Assembly (NCBI RefSeq): GCF_021800405.1
Contig: NZ_CP084550.1
Coordinates: 2,418,001-2,482,000 of the forward strand
DNA: 64,000 nt
Direction of reading: 5' to 3'
Origin: Arthrobacter sp. FW306-07-I
Lineage (GTDB): Bacteria > Actinomycetota > Actinomycetes > Actinomycetales > Micrococcaceae
This document shows positions 19,445 through 27,984 of this stretch, one piece after another. The notes beneath the pieces were generated by a model. The model did not search any database. It saw nothing but the letters and a program-made list of their open reading frames with translations, and had not been told where the DNA came from. The position numbers were made by a program, and so were the translations under genes. Each line of letters starts with the position of its first letter. The stretch's first letter is position 1.

Positions 19445-21964
19445 ATGACGGTAGCCGGGGACAACGGGGCCGCGGTCCCGGGCCTGGACATCGGCCATGC
19501 CCGGGACGGGCTCTCCACTGCCGAAGTTCGGGAGCGCACTGCCGCCGGCCGCATCAACAGCGTGCCGACGGCTACCAGCAGGAGCGTCGGAGAGATTGTC
19601 CAGGCCAACGTCTTCACGCTTTTCAACGGCGTTGTCGGAGGGTGCTTCATCCTGCTGCTGGTCCTTGGCCAGTGGCGAGACGCGCTGTTCGGGTTGTCCG
19701 CCATCAGCAATTCCCTGATTGGCATCATCCAGGAATACCGGGCCAAGCGCTCGCTGGACCAGCTTGCGATATTGCATGCCGCCAGGAGCACGGTGGTCAG
19801 GAACGGGGCCCGGGAAACCATCTCCTCCGAGGAGTTGGTGCCTGACGACCTGGTGGTACTCAACGCCGGAGACCAGGTCACGGCGGACCTGATGCTGCTG
19901 GACGGGAACCCGCTTGAGGTGGATGAGTCGTTGCTGACCGGCGAATCCGAACCCGTGCCCAAGCAGGGCGGCGCCGTGCTGCTCTCCGGGTCCCTGATCC
20001 TTGCCGGTAGCGGGCGTGCCAAGGTGCTCCGGGTGGGACCCGACACGTTCGCCTACGGGCTGGCGGCTGAGGCGCGCCGGTTTTCCCTGGTGACGTCAGA
20101 GATCCGGCGGGGCCTGGAAAAAGTCTTTGCCGTCATCACGTGGCTGCTTCTTCCCACCGCCCTGCTGCTCACGAATGCCCAAATGCAGGAGCAGGGCGGG
20201 TGGGCCGGAGCCATGGGATCAGGGCGTTGGGTGCCGGCGGCCGTGGGTTCGGTTGCGGGCATCATGGCCATGATTCCGTTGGGCCTGCTCCTGATGAGCA
20301 GCGTGGCTTTCGCCGTGGGAGGGCTCCGGCTGGCCCGCCAAAAGGTGCTGATCCAGGAACTTGCCGCCGTGGAGGTGCTGGCACGGGTGGACGTCCTCTG
20401 CCTGGATAAGACCGGCACGTTGTCCTCAGGCTCATTGGTGTTCGACGCCGTCCATCACGCCGGGACTGTTCCTGCCCCCGGGTGGCAGCAGGCGCTGGAG
20501 TGGTTCGGTTCCAACGCAGACAGCAGCAGCACCGCCGCAGCCATCGGGAAGGCCTTCCCTGCGCCGGTCCCTCCGCAGGAGCAGGACTCGGTCCCCTTCT
20601 CCTCTGCCCGCAAGTGGAGCTCGGTGACGTTTGCGCCGGGCTCCGCCGCTGCCGGCACATGGATCCTCGGAGCCCCCGACGCAGTACTCAGTGGGCGCGG
20701 CTGCGAGGCGGCGCACGGCAGCGCCGCAACCCTCGCCGCAACGGGCCTCCGGACCCTGGCCCTGGTGTACCTGGACGGGCCGCTGCCCCGGGATGCCGCA
20801 GGCGCGGGAATCCCGCCGGACCTGGTTCCGGTCATGCTGCTGACGTTCCGCGAAAGCATCCGCCGGGACGCAGCCTCGACCCTGGACTATTTCCGGCGGC
20901 AGGGGGTAACCGTCAAGATCATCTCCGGAGACGACCCCCGCACGGTGGGGGCGCTGGCCCGCCGCGTGGGGTTTGGGACCGGTGCTGCCTGTGACGCACG
21001 CCGGCTTCCTGACGATCGCGTCGAACTGGAGGAAACGGTGGAGGCCAACAGCCTGTTCGGGAGCGTGACACCTTCCCAGAAGCGGGACCTGATCGAGGCA
21101 CTGAGACGGCGGGGGCACACCGTGGCAATGACCGGTGACGGGGTGAATGATGTCCTGGCGCTCAAAGAGGCCGACCTGGGGATCGCCATGGACTCGGCCT
21201 CCCCCGCAACCAAGGCAGTGGCCCGCCTGGTCCTGCTGGACGGTCGCTTCGAACGGCTGCCGGCCGTAGTGGACGAGGGACGTCGGGCCATCAGCAACAT
21301 CGAGCGCGTTTCCCTGGTGTTCCTGAGCAAGACCGTCTACGCCACCATCATTTCCGTGGTGTCCGGCATCCTGTTGCTGGCCTTTCCGTTCCTGCCCCGG
21401 CAGCTGTCGGCCCTGGATGGTTTGACCATCGGCCTGCCGTCGTTCTTCCTGGCCCTGCAGCCCGGTGGGCAGCGCTACGCTCCGGGGTTCCTCCGGCGTT
21501 CCCTCGCCTTCGCTGTTCCGGCCGGCATCTGCGCCGCCCTGTGCGTCCTTGCCGTCAGCGGCTATGCCCAGACATGGGGCGGATACAGCGAAGAGTCTGC
21601 GCAGTCTGCGGCCACCCTGACCCTGGGCCTGGTGGCCGCGTGGATCCTGGTGATGGCATCGCGCCCCCTCAGCCCAACCAAGGTCCTGATCCTTGCCGGA
21701 ATGTACGCAGGGCTGGTCCTGTTGTTCACCGTCCCGGTGGCGCAGGACTTCTTCCGCGTGGACTGGCCGCCTCCCGCCCTGCTGAGCCTTTCCACCGCGG
21801 TTGCCGCAGCAGGTTGCGTGGCTATTGAGCTGGTGGGGCGTTTTACCCGGCGGCCATCCTTGCACGGCCACCAAGGCGGGCTGGGACCTTTGACTCTGGA
21901 AGCGGCCACCCGGGAAGGGGAAGGTGGAACTGCCGGGCAACGCGATGGTCCGGCTTCCACATGA
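19445..21964 (+). CDS. CtpE-like P-type cation ATPase
   Basis: An 839-residue P-type ATPase with the actuator TGES (SLLTGESEPV), phosphorylation site LCLDKTGTLSSG, hinge MTGDGVNDVLALKEADLG and about ten membrane segments. The membrane motif is IPLGLLLMSSVAFAVG rather than the PEGL of type II pumps. Together with the N-terminus (NSVPTATSRSVGEIVQANVF) this matches the CtpE group; M. tuberculosis CtpE imports calcium. It is intact, unlike the pump at 9.6-12.4 kb. It starts 24 nt after usp4 and ends 13 nt before hsp20. Confidence 0.88.
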   Translation: MTVAGDNGAAVPGLDIGHARDGLSTAEVRERTAAGRINSVPTATSRSVGEIVQANVFTLFNGVVGGCFILLLVLGQWRDALFGLSAISNSLIGIIQEYRAKRSLDQLAILHAARSTVVRNGARETISSEELVPDDLVVLNAGDQVTADLMLLDGNPLEVDESLLTGESEPVPKQGGAVLLSGSLILAGSGRAKVLRVGPDTFAYGLAAEARRFSLVTSEIRRGLEKVFAVITWLLLPTALLLTNAQMQEQGGWAGAMGSGRWVPAAVGSVAGIMAMIPLGLLLMSSVAFAVGGLRLARQKVLIQELAAVEVLARVDVLCLDKTGTLSSGSLVFDAVHHAGTVPAPGWQQALEWFGSNADSSSTAAAIGKAFPAPVPPQEQDSVPFSSARKWSSVTFAPGSAAAGTWILGAPDAVLSGRGCEAAHGSAATLAATGLRTLALVYLDGPLPRDAAGAGIPPDLVPVMLLTFRESIRRDAASTLDYFRRQGVTVKIISGDDPRTVGALARRVGFGTGAACDARRLPDDRVELEETVEANSLFGSVTPSQKRDLIEALRRRGHTVAMTGDGVNDVLALKEADLGIAMDSASPATKAVARLVLLDGRFERLPAVVDEGRRAISNIERVSLVFLSKTVYATIISVVSGILLLAFPFLPRQLSALDGLTIGLPSFFLALQPGGQRYAPGFLRRSLAFAVPAGICAALCVLAVSGYAQTWGGYSEESAQSAATLTLGLVAAWILVMASRPLSPTKVLILAGMYAGLVLLFTVPVAQDFFRVDWPPPALLSLSTAVAAAGCVAIELVGRFTRRPSLHGHQGGLGPLTLEAATREGEGGTAGQRDGPAST

Positions 21965-21977
21965 GCAGGAGGCAAGA

Positions 21978-22400
21978 ATGACTGACCTGATGAGATGGTT
22001 CGACACCCGGCGCTCCCCGATGGATGTTATCGAGAGGCTGTTCGACGGCGACATGGGTTCCTCGGCCATTCGGGTTGAGGAGATGATGGACGGCAACACG
22101 CTCGTGGTGCGGGCCGAGCTGCCCGGCATAGATCCGGAAAAGGACGTTGACGTCACGATTGCCGACGGCGTGCTGTCGATCAAGGCGGAGCGGCAGGAAA
22201 AGAAAGAGCACAAGGACAAGGACAGCTACCGGTCCGAATTCCGCTACGGCTCCTTCATGCGCCGGATTCCCCTCCCCAGCGGCGTCCAGCAAGGCGACAT
22301 CACTGCCTCGTACAAGGACGGCCTCCTCGAAGTCCGGGCTCCGATGCCGGACCAGGGGCAGGAAGCTGCGGCGTCAAAGATCCCCATCAGCAGGGGTTAA
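21978..22400 (+). CDS. Hsp20/alpha-crystallin small heat-shock protein
   Basis: A 140-residue chaperone. The alpha-crystallin domain (about 35-130) has AELPGIDPEKDVDVTIADG, and the C-terminal tail ends in KIPIS, the I-x-I type anchor used in oligomer assembly. It holds unfolding proteins without ATP. The mycobacterial counterpart HspX/Acr is the classic DosR-regulon product. The start at 21978 has AGGAGG 5 nt upstream. It is the last gene of the likely PPOX-usp4-ctpE-hsp20 unit and is convergent with the PEP synthase gene. Confidence 0.93.
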   Translation: MTDLMRWFDTRRSPMDVIERLFDGDMGSSAIRVEEMMDGNTLVVRAELPGIDPEKDVDVTIADGVLSIKAERQEKKEHKDKDSYRSEFRYGSFMRRIPLPSGVQQGDITASYKDGLLEVRAPMPDQGQEAAASKIPISRG

Positions 22401-22422
22401 GGACAGTTTAAGTACGACGCCG

Positions 22423-22463
22423 GTGCCTGGCTTCCCGGGGATCACCCCTCGGGCTGCCAGGCA
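22423..22463. terminator. Hairpin between hsp20 and the PEP synthase gene
   Basis: GTGCCTGGC (22423-22431) pairs with GCCAGGCAC (22455-22463). The right arm lies inside the last codons of the PEP synthase gene, and TTTCG follows on the plus strand. It probably terminates hsp20 transcription. Confidence 0.55.
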
Positions 22464-24874
22464 CTTTCGTACGCCCGTGCCTCCGCCGCGGCAATGACAG
22501 GGAGCGTCCGCACGTAGGTGTCAGGGTTCAGGGACACGGAATCGATGCCCAGGCCGACCAGGAACTCTGCGAAGTCCGGATGGTTGCTGGGCCCCTGCCC
22601 GCAGATCCCGATCTTGATGCCGGCCGCGTGGGCCTTGCTGATCGCCTCGGCAATCATGGCCATCACTGCCGGGTCCCGCTCGTCGAACAGCCCCGCAAGT
22701 TCCTCCGAGTCGCGGTCCACGCCCAGCACCAGCTGCGTGAGGTCGTTGGACCCGATGGAGAAGCCGTCAAAGCGCTTGGCAAATTCCGCTGCCATGACCA
22801 CGTTCGACGGAATCTCGCACATCATGTAGAGCTGGAGCCCTTCCCTGCCGCGGACCAATCCCTGTTCCTCCATGGCCGCGATCACCTGGTCTGCTTCCCG
22901 CACGGTACGGCAGAAGGGAACCATGACGATGACGTTGCCGAACCCCGCCTGCTCGCGCACGCGTTTCAGGGCTTTGCACTCCAGGGCGAATCCTTCGCGG
23001 TAGTGGCTGCTGTAGTAGCGGGAGGCCCCGCGGAACCCGAGCATGGGGTTTTCCTCCGGGCGTTCGAAGGCGCTGCCGCCGATCAGGTGGCCGTACTCGT
23101 TGGTCTTGAAATCGCTCAACCTGACGATGACGGGCTTGGGATGGAAGGGAGCGGCAATCTTGGCGATCCCGGTTGCCAGCACGTCGACGAAATACTCCTG
23201 CGGGTCCTCATAGCCGCGGGTCAGCTGCCGGATGAGCGCAGCCTCCTCCGGGTCAGTCACCTTCTCCGGGTGGACCAGGGCCATGGGATGGATGCGGATC
23301 AGGTTGTTGATGATGAACTCCATCCGGGCCAGGCCCACGCCGGCGGCGGGCAGCCGCCACCATTTGAAGGCGGCAGCCGGGCTGGCGATGTTGATCATCA
23401 CGGCCGTGCGGGTGGCCGGAAGTGTCTGCATGTCCACTTCTTCCACTGAGAACTCCAGCAGTCCTTCGTAGACGCGGCCCTCCTCGCCTTCGGCGCAGGA
23501 CAAGGTGACCGGGACGCCGTCGGACAATGCTTCGGTGGCGTTGCGCGTGCCCACGACGGCGGGCACGCCCAGTTCGCGGCTGACGATGGCCGCGTGGCTG
23601 GTCGGGCCGCCGTGGTCCGTGATGATGCCAGCGGCACGCTTCATCACGGGCACCCAGTCCGGGTCCGTCATCCGGGTGACCAGCACGGACCCGTCCACGA
23701 AGGATTCAATGTCCTTCGCATCCCGCACCACGCAGGCCTGGCCCCGGGCAATGGCGTCGCCAATCGCGGCGCCGGAGACCAGGACCTTGCCGGGCTGTGC
23801 AAGGTGGTAGGTCCGGAACGTGCTTGTGCTCCTGCGGGCCTGCACGGTTTCCGGCCTTGCCTGCACCATGAAGAGTTCTCCGGTGATCCCGTCCTTGGCC
23901 CACTCCATATCCATCGGGCGCCCATAGTGCTCCTCCACGGCAACGGCCCAGCGGGCCAGGAGGACAACCTCCCGGTCATCCAGCACCAGCGAGCGCTGCT
24001 CCCGCTCGGAGGTCTCGACCATCCTGGTCCGCGCGTCCCCGCCCTGGCTGTACACCATTTTGCGTTCCTTAGCACCGAGCTCGCGCTCGATCACGGGGCT
24101 GAAGCGTTCCTCTGCCAGGAGCGGCTTGAACACCTGGTACTTGTCCGGGTTGCTGGTCCCCTGGACCACCGTCTCTCCCAGTCCCCAGGCTGCGCTGATC
24201 ACCACCATGCCTGGAAAACCGGACTCGGTGTCGATCGAGAACATCACCCCGGACGCGCCCAGGTCTGAGCGGACCATCCGCTGCACGCCCACGGACAGGG
24301 CGACGTCCAGGTGGTCATATCCCTTCATTTCGCGGTAGCTGATGGCGCGGTCCGTGAACAGGGAGGCATAGCAGCGCCGGCAAGCGTCCAACACCGCGCG
24401 TCCGCCTGCCACATTCAGGAAGGTTTCCTGCTGGCCGGCGAAGCTGGCGTCCGGGAGGTCCTCCGCAGTGGCGCTGCTGCGGACCGCAACGGCAACCTGG
24501 GGCTGCCCGGCCCGCTGGCACAGGGCCCGGTAGTGTTCCTGGATGTCCGCGGCGATGTCTGCAGGGAAGGTGGCCTGCAGGAACAGCTCACGGATCGCGG
24601 CCCCGGCCTGGCGGAGCGTGGACGTTCCGGAGCGCTGGTCCTCCATGTGCTTCCTGATCAGCGGCTCCAGGCCGTTCGCAGCAAGGAACGCCCGGTAGGC
24701 GGCAGCTGTGGTGGCGAACCCCTCGGGTACCCTGACCCCCGCGGACTGCAGTGCACGGCTCAATTCGCCCAGCGAGGCGTTCTTCCCTCCCACGGATGGG
24801 ATGTCCGCGATCCCGGTGTCCTCGATCCATTTGACGTTGGCGTTGGCCAGGGACGTGTCTGCGGCGGCACTCAT
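22442..24874 (-). CDS. ppsA: Phosphoenolpyruvate synthase
   Basis: An 810-residue enzyme that makes PEP from pyruvate and ATP (AMP and Pi as by-products). The N-terminal ATP-grasp part has VAVRSSATAEDLPDASFAGQ; the swivelling phospho-histidine domain has TDHGGPTSHAAIVSRE; the C-terminal PEP/pyruvate barrel has GFRGASRYY and GSNDLTQLVLGVDRD. The ATG at 24874 (MSAAADTSL) fits the family N-terminus; the frame is open beyond it without homology. It follows the usp5-P-ATPase pair after 40 nt in the same orientation, so it probably belongs to that operon. PEP synthesis would support anaplerosis when respiration is limited. Confidence 0.93.
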   Translation of the reverse strand: MSAAADTSLANANVKWIEDTGIADIPSVGGKNASLGELSRALQSAGVRVPEGFATTAAAYRAFLAANGLEPLIRKHMEDQRSGTSTLRQAGAAIRELFLQATFPADIAADIQEHYRALCQRAGQPQVAVAVRSSATAEDLPDASFAGQQETFLNVAGGRAVLDACRRCYASLFTDRAISYREMKGYDHLDVALSVGVQRMVRSDLGASGVMFSIDTESGFPGMVVISAAWGLGETVVQGTSNPDKYQVFKPLLAEERFSPVIERELGAKERKMVYSQGGDARTRMVETSEREQRSLVLDDREVVLLARWAVAVEEHYGRPMDMEWAKDGITGELFMVQARPETVQARRSTSTFRTYHLAQPGKVLVSGAAIGDAIARGQACVVRDAKDIESFVDGSVLVTRMTDPDWVPVMKRAAGIITDHGGPTSHAAIVSRELGVPAVVGTRNATEALSDGVPVTLSCAEGEEGRVYEGLLEFSVEEVDMQTLPATRTAVMINIASPAAAFKWWRLPAAGVGLARMEFIINNLIRIHPMALVHPEKVTDPEEAALIRQLTRGYEDPQEYFVDVLATGIAKIAAPFHPKPVIVRLSDFKTNEYGHLIGGSAFERPEENPMLGFRGASRYYSSHYREGFALECKALKRVREQAGFGNVIVMVPFCRTVREADQVIAAMEEQGLVRGREGLQLYMMCEIPSNVVMAAEFAKRFDGFSIGSNDLTQLVLGVDRDSEELAGLFDERDPAVMAMIAEAISKAHAAGIKIGICGQGPSNHPDFAEFLVGLGIDSVSLNPDTYVRTLPVIAAAEARAYESAWQPEG

Positions 24875-24914
24875 GGCTTGATTCTGGACTCCACCAACCG
24901 GGGCATGCAGAGTC

Positions 24915-27476
24915 TTAGGTCCTGCTCCGCCGCAGCCGCCCGCGCGCCGTTTTGTGGATCCAGTCCGCCAGGAGGACAGCAGGTGCCGCAAGGAGCGCCA
25001 GCAGGAAGCCCGCCGGTGTTGGCGGTGCCTGGCCCAGCAGCGTGGCGAGGTAGGGCACGTACAGGCAGACGGCAAGGATGGCCAGTTCAGCCAGGACGGC
25101 CCATACCAGAAGCCTGTTGGTCGCCCAGCCCAGCTTCCAGGGCGGCAACGTGGCGCTCCTGCAGGCGAAAGCGTTAGCTACCTGTCCCAGGACCACGGTG
25201 GTGAAAGCGGCACCGGAGGCCGCCATCAACAGCCCTGCCCCGGGAACCTGGCCCCGGCTCCATCCGCCGCCGGCCAGGACAGCGGAGAACACTGCCATTT
25301 CCATTGCAGCCTCCACGGGACCCAGGATGCAGAAGACCCGAATGATCAACTGCCGGTCCATCAGGTGCCGTCGTTCGGGCGGCCGGGCCAGAATGCGCCT
25401 GCCGGGCGGTTCTGCGCCAAGGGCCAGGGCCGGCAGCAAATCGGTGCCGATGTCCAGGGCGAGGATTTGCAGGACCCCCAGGGCCAGCGGGAACTGCCCG
25501 CCGGACAGTGCCCAGATGACAAAGGGGGTCAGTTCCGCCACGTTGTCTGTGAGGTGGTAGGTGAGGAACCGGTGGACGTTGGCGTAGGTGGCCCTGCCCT
25601 GTTCGATGGCGGCCACGATGGTGCCGAAATGGTCGTCAAGGAGGACCAGGTCCGAGGCCTCACGTGCCACGTCTGTTCCACTGAGGCCCATAGCCACACC
25701 GATGTCCGCTTCACGGAGGGCAGGACCGTCGTTGACGCCGTCGCCGGTCATCGCCACCACATGCCCGCGGGCCTGCAGCGCCTTGGCCACGCGGAGCTTT
25801 TGCTCCGGTGAGACCCTGCTGACCACCACTCCGTCGCGGTCCAGGAGTGCGCCCAGTATCTGGTCGTCCTCCGGCAGGTCCGCGCCTTCCAGCACAAGTT
25901 CGGGGCTCCCGGTCAGGCCGATCTGGCGGGCAATCGCCGCGGCCGTGGCCGGGTGGTCGCCGGTGATCATGGCAATCCTCAACCCTGCCTGCCGGGCCGC
26001 GCGGATCACGTCCCCCACATCCTGCCGGGGCGGGTCCTGCAGTCCGATCAGGCCCAGGAGTTCCATGCCCGTTTCGAGTTCCAAGGCTGGAGTGGACTGC
26101 CACGCAGCAGGCGCTCCGCCGAGCCGGCGCCTCGCAACCGCGATGACGCGCAGCCCGCGTGCGGCCATCACCTCCACCTGTTCCTTGACTGGGCCGGGCA
26201 CGGCTTCACAGACCGGCAGCACGGTTTCGGGGGCACCTTTGCAGAACAGATCGGTTCCCAGGAGGGCGGATTCGCGCCGCCGCACGGGATCAAACGGCAA
26301 CCGGCGCCAGGGGGCAGCGCCGGCCTCTGTGCCTGTGAGCCTGCGGGCCAGGACGTCCATGGCCGCTTCCATGGGGTCGCCCTGCGCCCGCCACTGCCCG
26401 TCGTGGAACTCGGCGCGGCCCTGGGAAGCGGTACGCGCTGCCAGCGCCGCCGCGGCTGCCTCTTCCACCCCGCTTCCCTGCACGTCGCCGTCGGGAGCGT
26501 ATCCCTGGCCCGTCACGTGGACGGGACCAGCCGCTGTGAAGACTTCGACGGCGTTCATCCGGTTCTGCGTCAGGGTCCCGGTTTTGTCGGTGCAGATAAA
26601 AGTGGTGGAACCCAGGGTTTCCACTGCCTCAAGGTTCCGGACCAGCCCGCTGCGCGATGCCATCCGCTGGGCCCCCATGGCCAGCGACAGCGTGACCGTG
26701 GGGAGGAGGCCTTCCGGGACCAGCGCCACGGCAACGCCGATGGAAAACAGGAACGAGTCCCGCCATTGGAAGCCCACCAGCAGCGATGCCAGGAAGAAGA
26801 CCGCCGCGATCCCCAGCGCCATACCGGCGGTAACGCGGACGATCCGGCGCAGTTCCTGGGAGAGCGGCGTAGGCGGAGAAACCGCCCCGCTGGTCAGGGC
26901 AGCGATGCCGGCCAGCCTGGTTCCAGCACCTGTCGCGGAAACCGCTGCTTCCGCGTAGCCGTTGACCAGGAATGTGCCGCCCCAAGCCGGGTCATCCGCG
27001 ATTTTGGGCACAGGGGCGCTTTCGCCCGTCAACATGGATTCATCCACCGCGCAGGCAGACGCCGACAGCAGCACCAAGTCCGCGGGGACGCGGTCGCCGG
27101 CAGCGAGCAGCACCACGTCGCCGACCACCAGCTCGCTGGCGTGGACCTTGCGCACCTTCCCGTCCCGCCGGACCACCACGTCGGCGGGCAGCAGGCCACG
27201 CAGCCGGGCGGCGGCGTGCTGGGCACGTTCCTGCTGGATGTGCGCGAAGACTCCGTTGACAATGACGACGACGATGATCGCCACGGCGAGCTGCGGCATG
27301 TCCGCGATGAAGGCCAGCCCGGCGGCGCACCACAGCATGAGGGCGAAAAAGTGAGTCATTTCGCCCCAGAGCTTCCGCCACTGCGGAACGGGTTTCTCCG
27401 CGGGAAGCTGGTTGGGGCCCGCCTGTTTCAGGAGCTGCGCGGCCTGTTCAGAGGTCAGGCCCTCCGCGGTCCTCAC
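24915..27476 (-). CDS. Type II P-type cation ATPase (CtpF-like)
   Basis: An 853-residue pump with actuator TGES (SMLTGESAPVP), membrane motif VPEGLLPTVTLSLAMG, phosphorylation site CTDKTGTLTQNRMN, hinge MTGDGVNDGPALREAD and a C-terminal group of helices ending in a basic tail. This is the Ca2+/Na+,K+-like type II class; the mycobacterial DosR regulon contains a pump of this class, CtpF. It begins with GTG at 27476, which overlaps the usp5 stop (GTGA), so the two genes are translationally coupled. The ion cannot be assigned from the sequence. Confidence 0.92.
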   Translation of the reverse strand: MRTAEGLTSEQAAQLLKQAGPNQLPAEKPVPQWRKLWGEMTHFFALMLWCAAGLAFIADMPQLAVAIIVVVIVNGVFAHIQQERAQHAAARLRGLLPADVVVRRDGKVRKVHASELVVGDVVLLAAGDRVPADLVLLSASACAVDESMLTGESAPVPKIADDPAWGGTFLVNGYAEAAVSATGAGTRLAGIAALTSGAVSPPTPLSQELRRIVRVTAGMALGIAAVFFLASLLVGFQWRDSFLFSIGVAVALVPEGLLPTVTLSLAMGAQRMASRSGLVRNLEAVETLGSTTFICTDKTGTLTQNRMNAVEVFTAAGPVHVTGQGYAPDGDVQGSGVEEAAAAALAARTASQGRAEFHDGQWRAQGDPMEAAMDVLARRLTGTEAGAAPWRRLPFDPVRRRESALLGTDLFCKGAPETVLPVCEAVPGPVKEQVEVMAARGLRVIAVARRRLGGAPAAWQSTPALELETGMELLGLIGLQDPPRQDVGDVIRAARQAGLRIAMITGDHPATAAAIARQIGLTGSPELVLEGADLPEDDQILGALLDRDGVVVSRVSPEQKLRVAKALQARGHVVAMTGDGVNDGPALREADIGVAMGLSGTDVAREASDLVLLDDHFGTIVAAIEQGRATYANVHRFLTYHLTDNVAELTPFVIWALSGGQFPLALGVLQILALDIGTDLLPALALGAEPPGRRILARPPERRHLMDRQLIIRVFCILGPVEAAMEMAVFSAVLAGGGWSRGQVPGAGLLMAASGAAFTTVVLGQVANAFACRSATLPPWKLGWATNRLLVWAVLAELAILAVCLYVPYLATLLGQAPPTPAGFLLALLAAPAVLLADWIHKTARGRLRRSRT

Positions 27477-27934
27477 ACAGCGTCCGCCTCCTGCCCAACC
27501 AGGAGCACGGGACAGTTGGAGTGGGCAGCGCAGGCCTTGCTGACGGAGCCCATGGACGACTTGAGCAGGCCGCCTTCGCCGTGCCGTCCAACCACCAGCA
27601 TTTGTGCCCGCCGGCTCTCGTCCACCAGCACCTTCGCCGGTGACCCGAACTTGATGGTCACGTCGATGTTTTCCGGCCGTTCAGCGGAAAACGCCCGGCC
27701 AAGGGCATCCTCCACCAGGCGCCCGGCAGCGTCCTCCAACCTGGCGGTGAACTGCCGGTCGGCCCCCTCGAGGCGTGACATCACCAGGTAGTCCGGCATC
27801 CCGATGCATGAGATGACTTCGAGCCGGGTGCCCAGGCGGGCTGCCAGCGTGCCCGCGTAGCGGAGGGCTGCGGAGGAGTATTCGGACCCGTCCACACCCA
27901 CGATGACCGGCTTGGCTCCTGTTTCTGCGTTCAT
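27473..27934 (-). CDS. Universal stress protein, single UspA domain (usp5)
   Basis: A 153-residue UspA protein. VIVGVDGSEYSSAALRYA opens the nucleotide-binding fold, and GRHGEGGLLKSSMGSVS is the ATP loop. The ATG at 27934 (MNAETGAKP) is chosen because residues before it do not belong to the Usp fold and because a DosR-like box lies 36 nt upstream. It is the first gene of a usp5-P-ATPase-ppsA operon. Confidence 0.9.
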   Translation of the reverse strand: MNAETGAKPVIVGVDGSEYSSAALRYAGTLAARLGTRLEVISCIGMPDYLVMSRLEGADRQFTARLEDAAGRLVEDALGRAFSAERPENIDVTIKFGSPAKVLVDESRRAQMLVVGRHGEGGLLKSSMGSVSKACAAHSNCPVLLVGQEADAV

Positions 27935-27970
27935 GGTCACCACGATCCCGGCTGGGGGTTGAGCTGGGAA

Positions 27971-27984
27971 GGGCCAAAAGTCAT
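27971..27984. promoter_or_regulatory. DosR-like box upstream of usp5
   Basis: GGGCCAAAAGTCAT lies 36 nt upstream of the usp5 start and overlaps the last codons of the preceding P1B ATPase gene. Confidence 0.6.

Noticed and set aside
25953..27791. A 612-codon open frame on the plus strand
   Set aside because: It is antisense to the intact P-type ATPase and usp5; the residues are those of a reverse frame.
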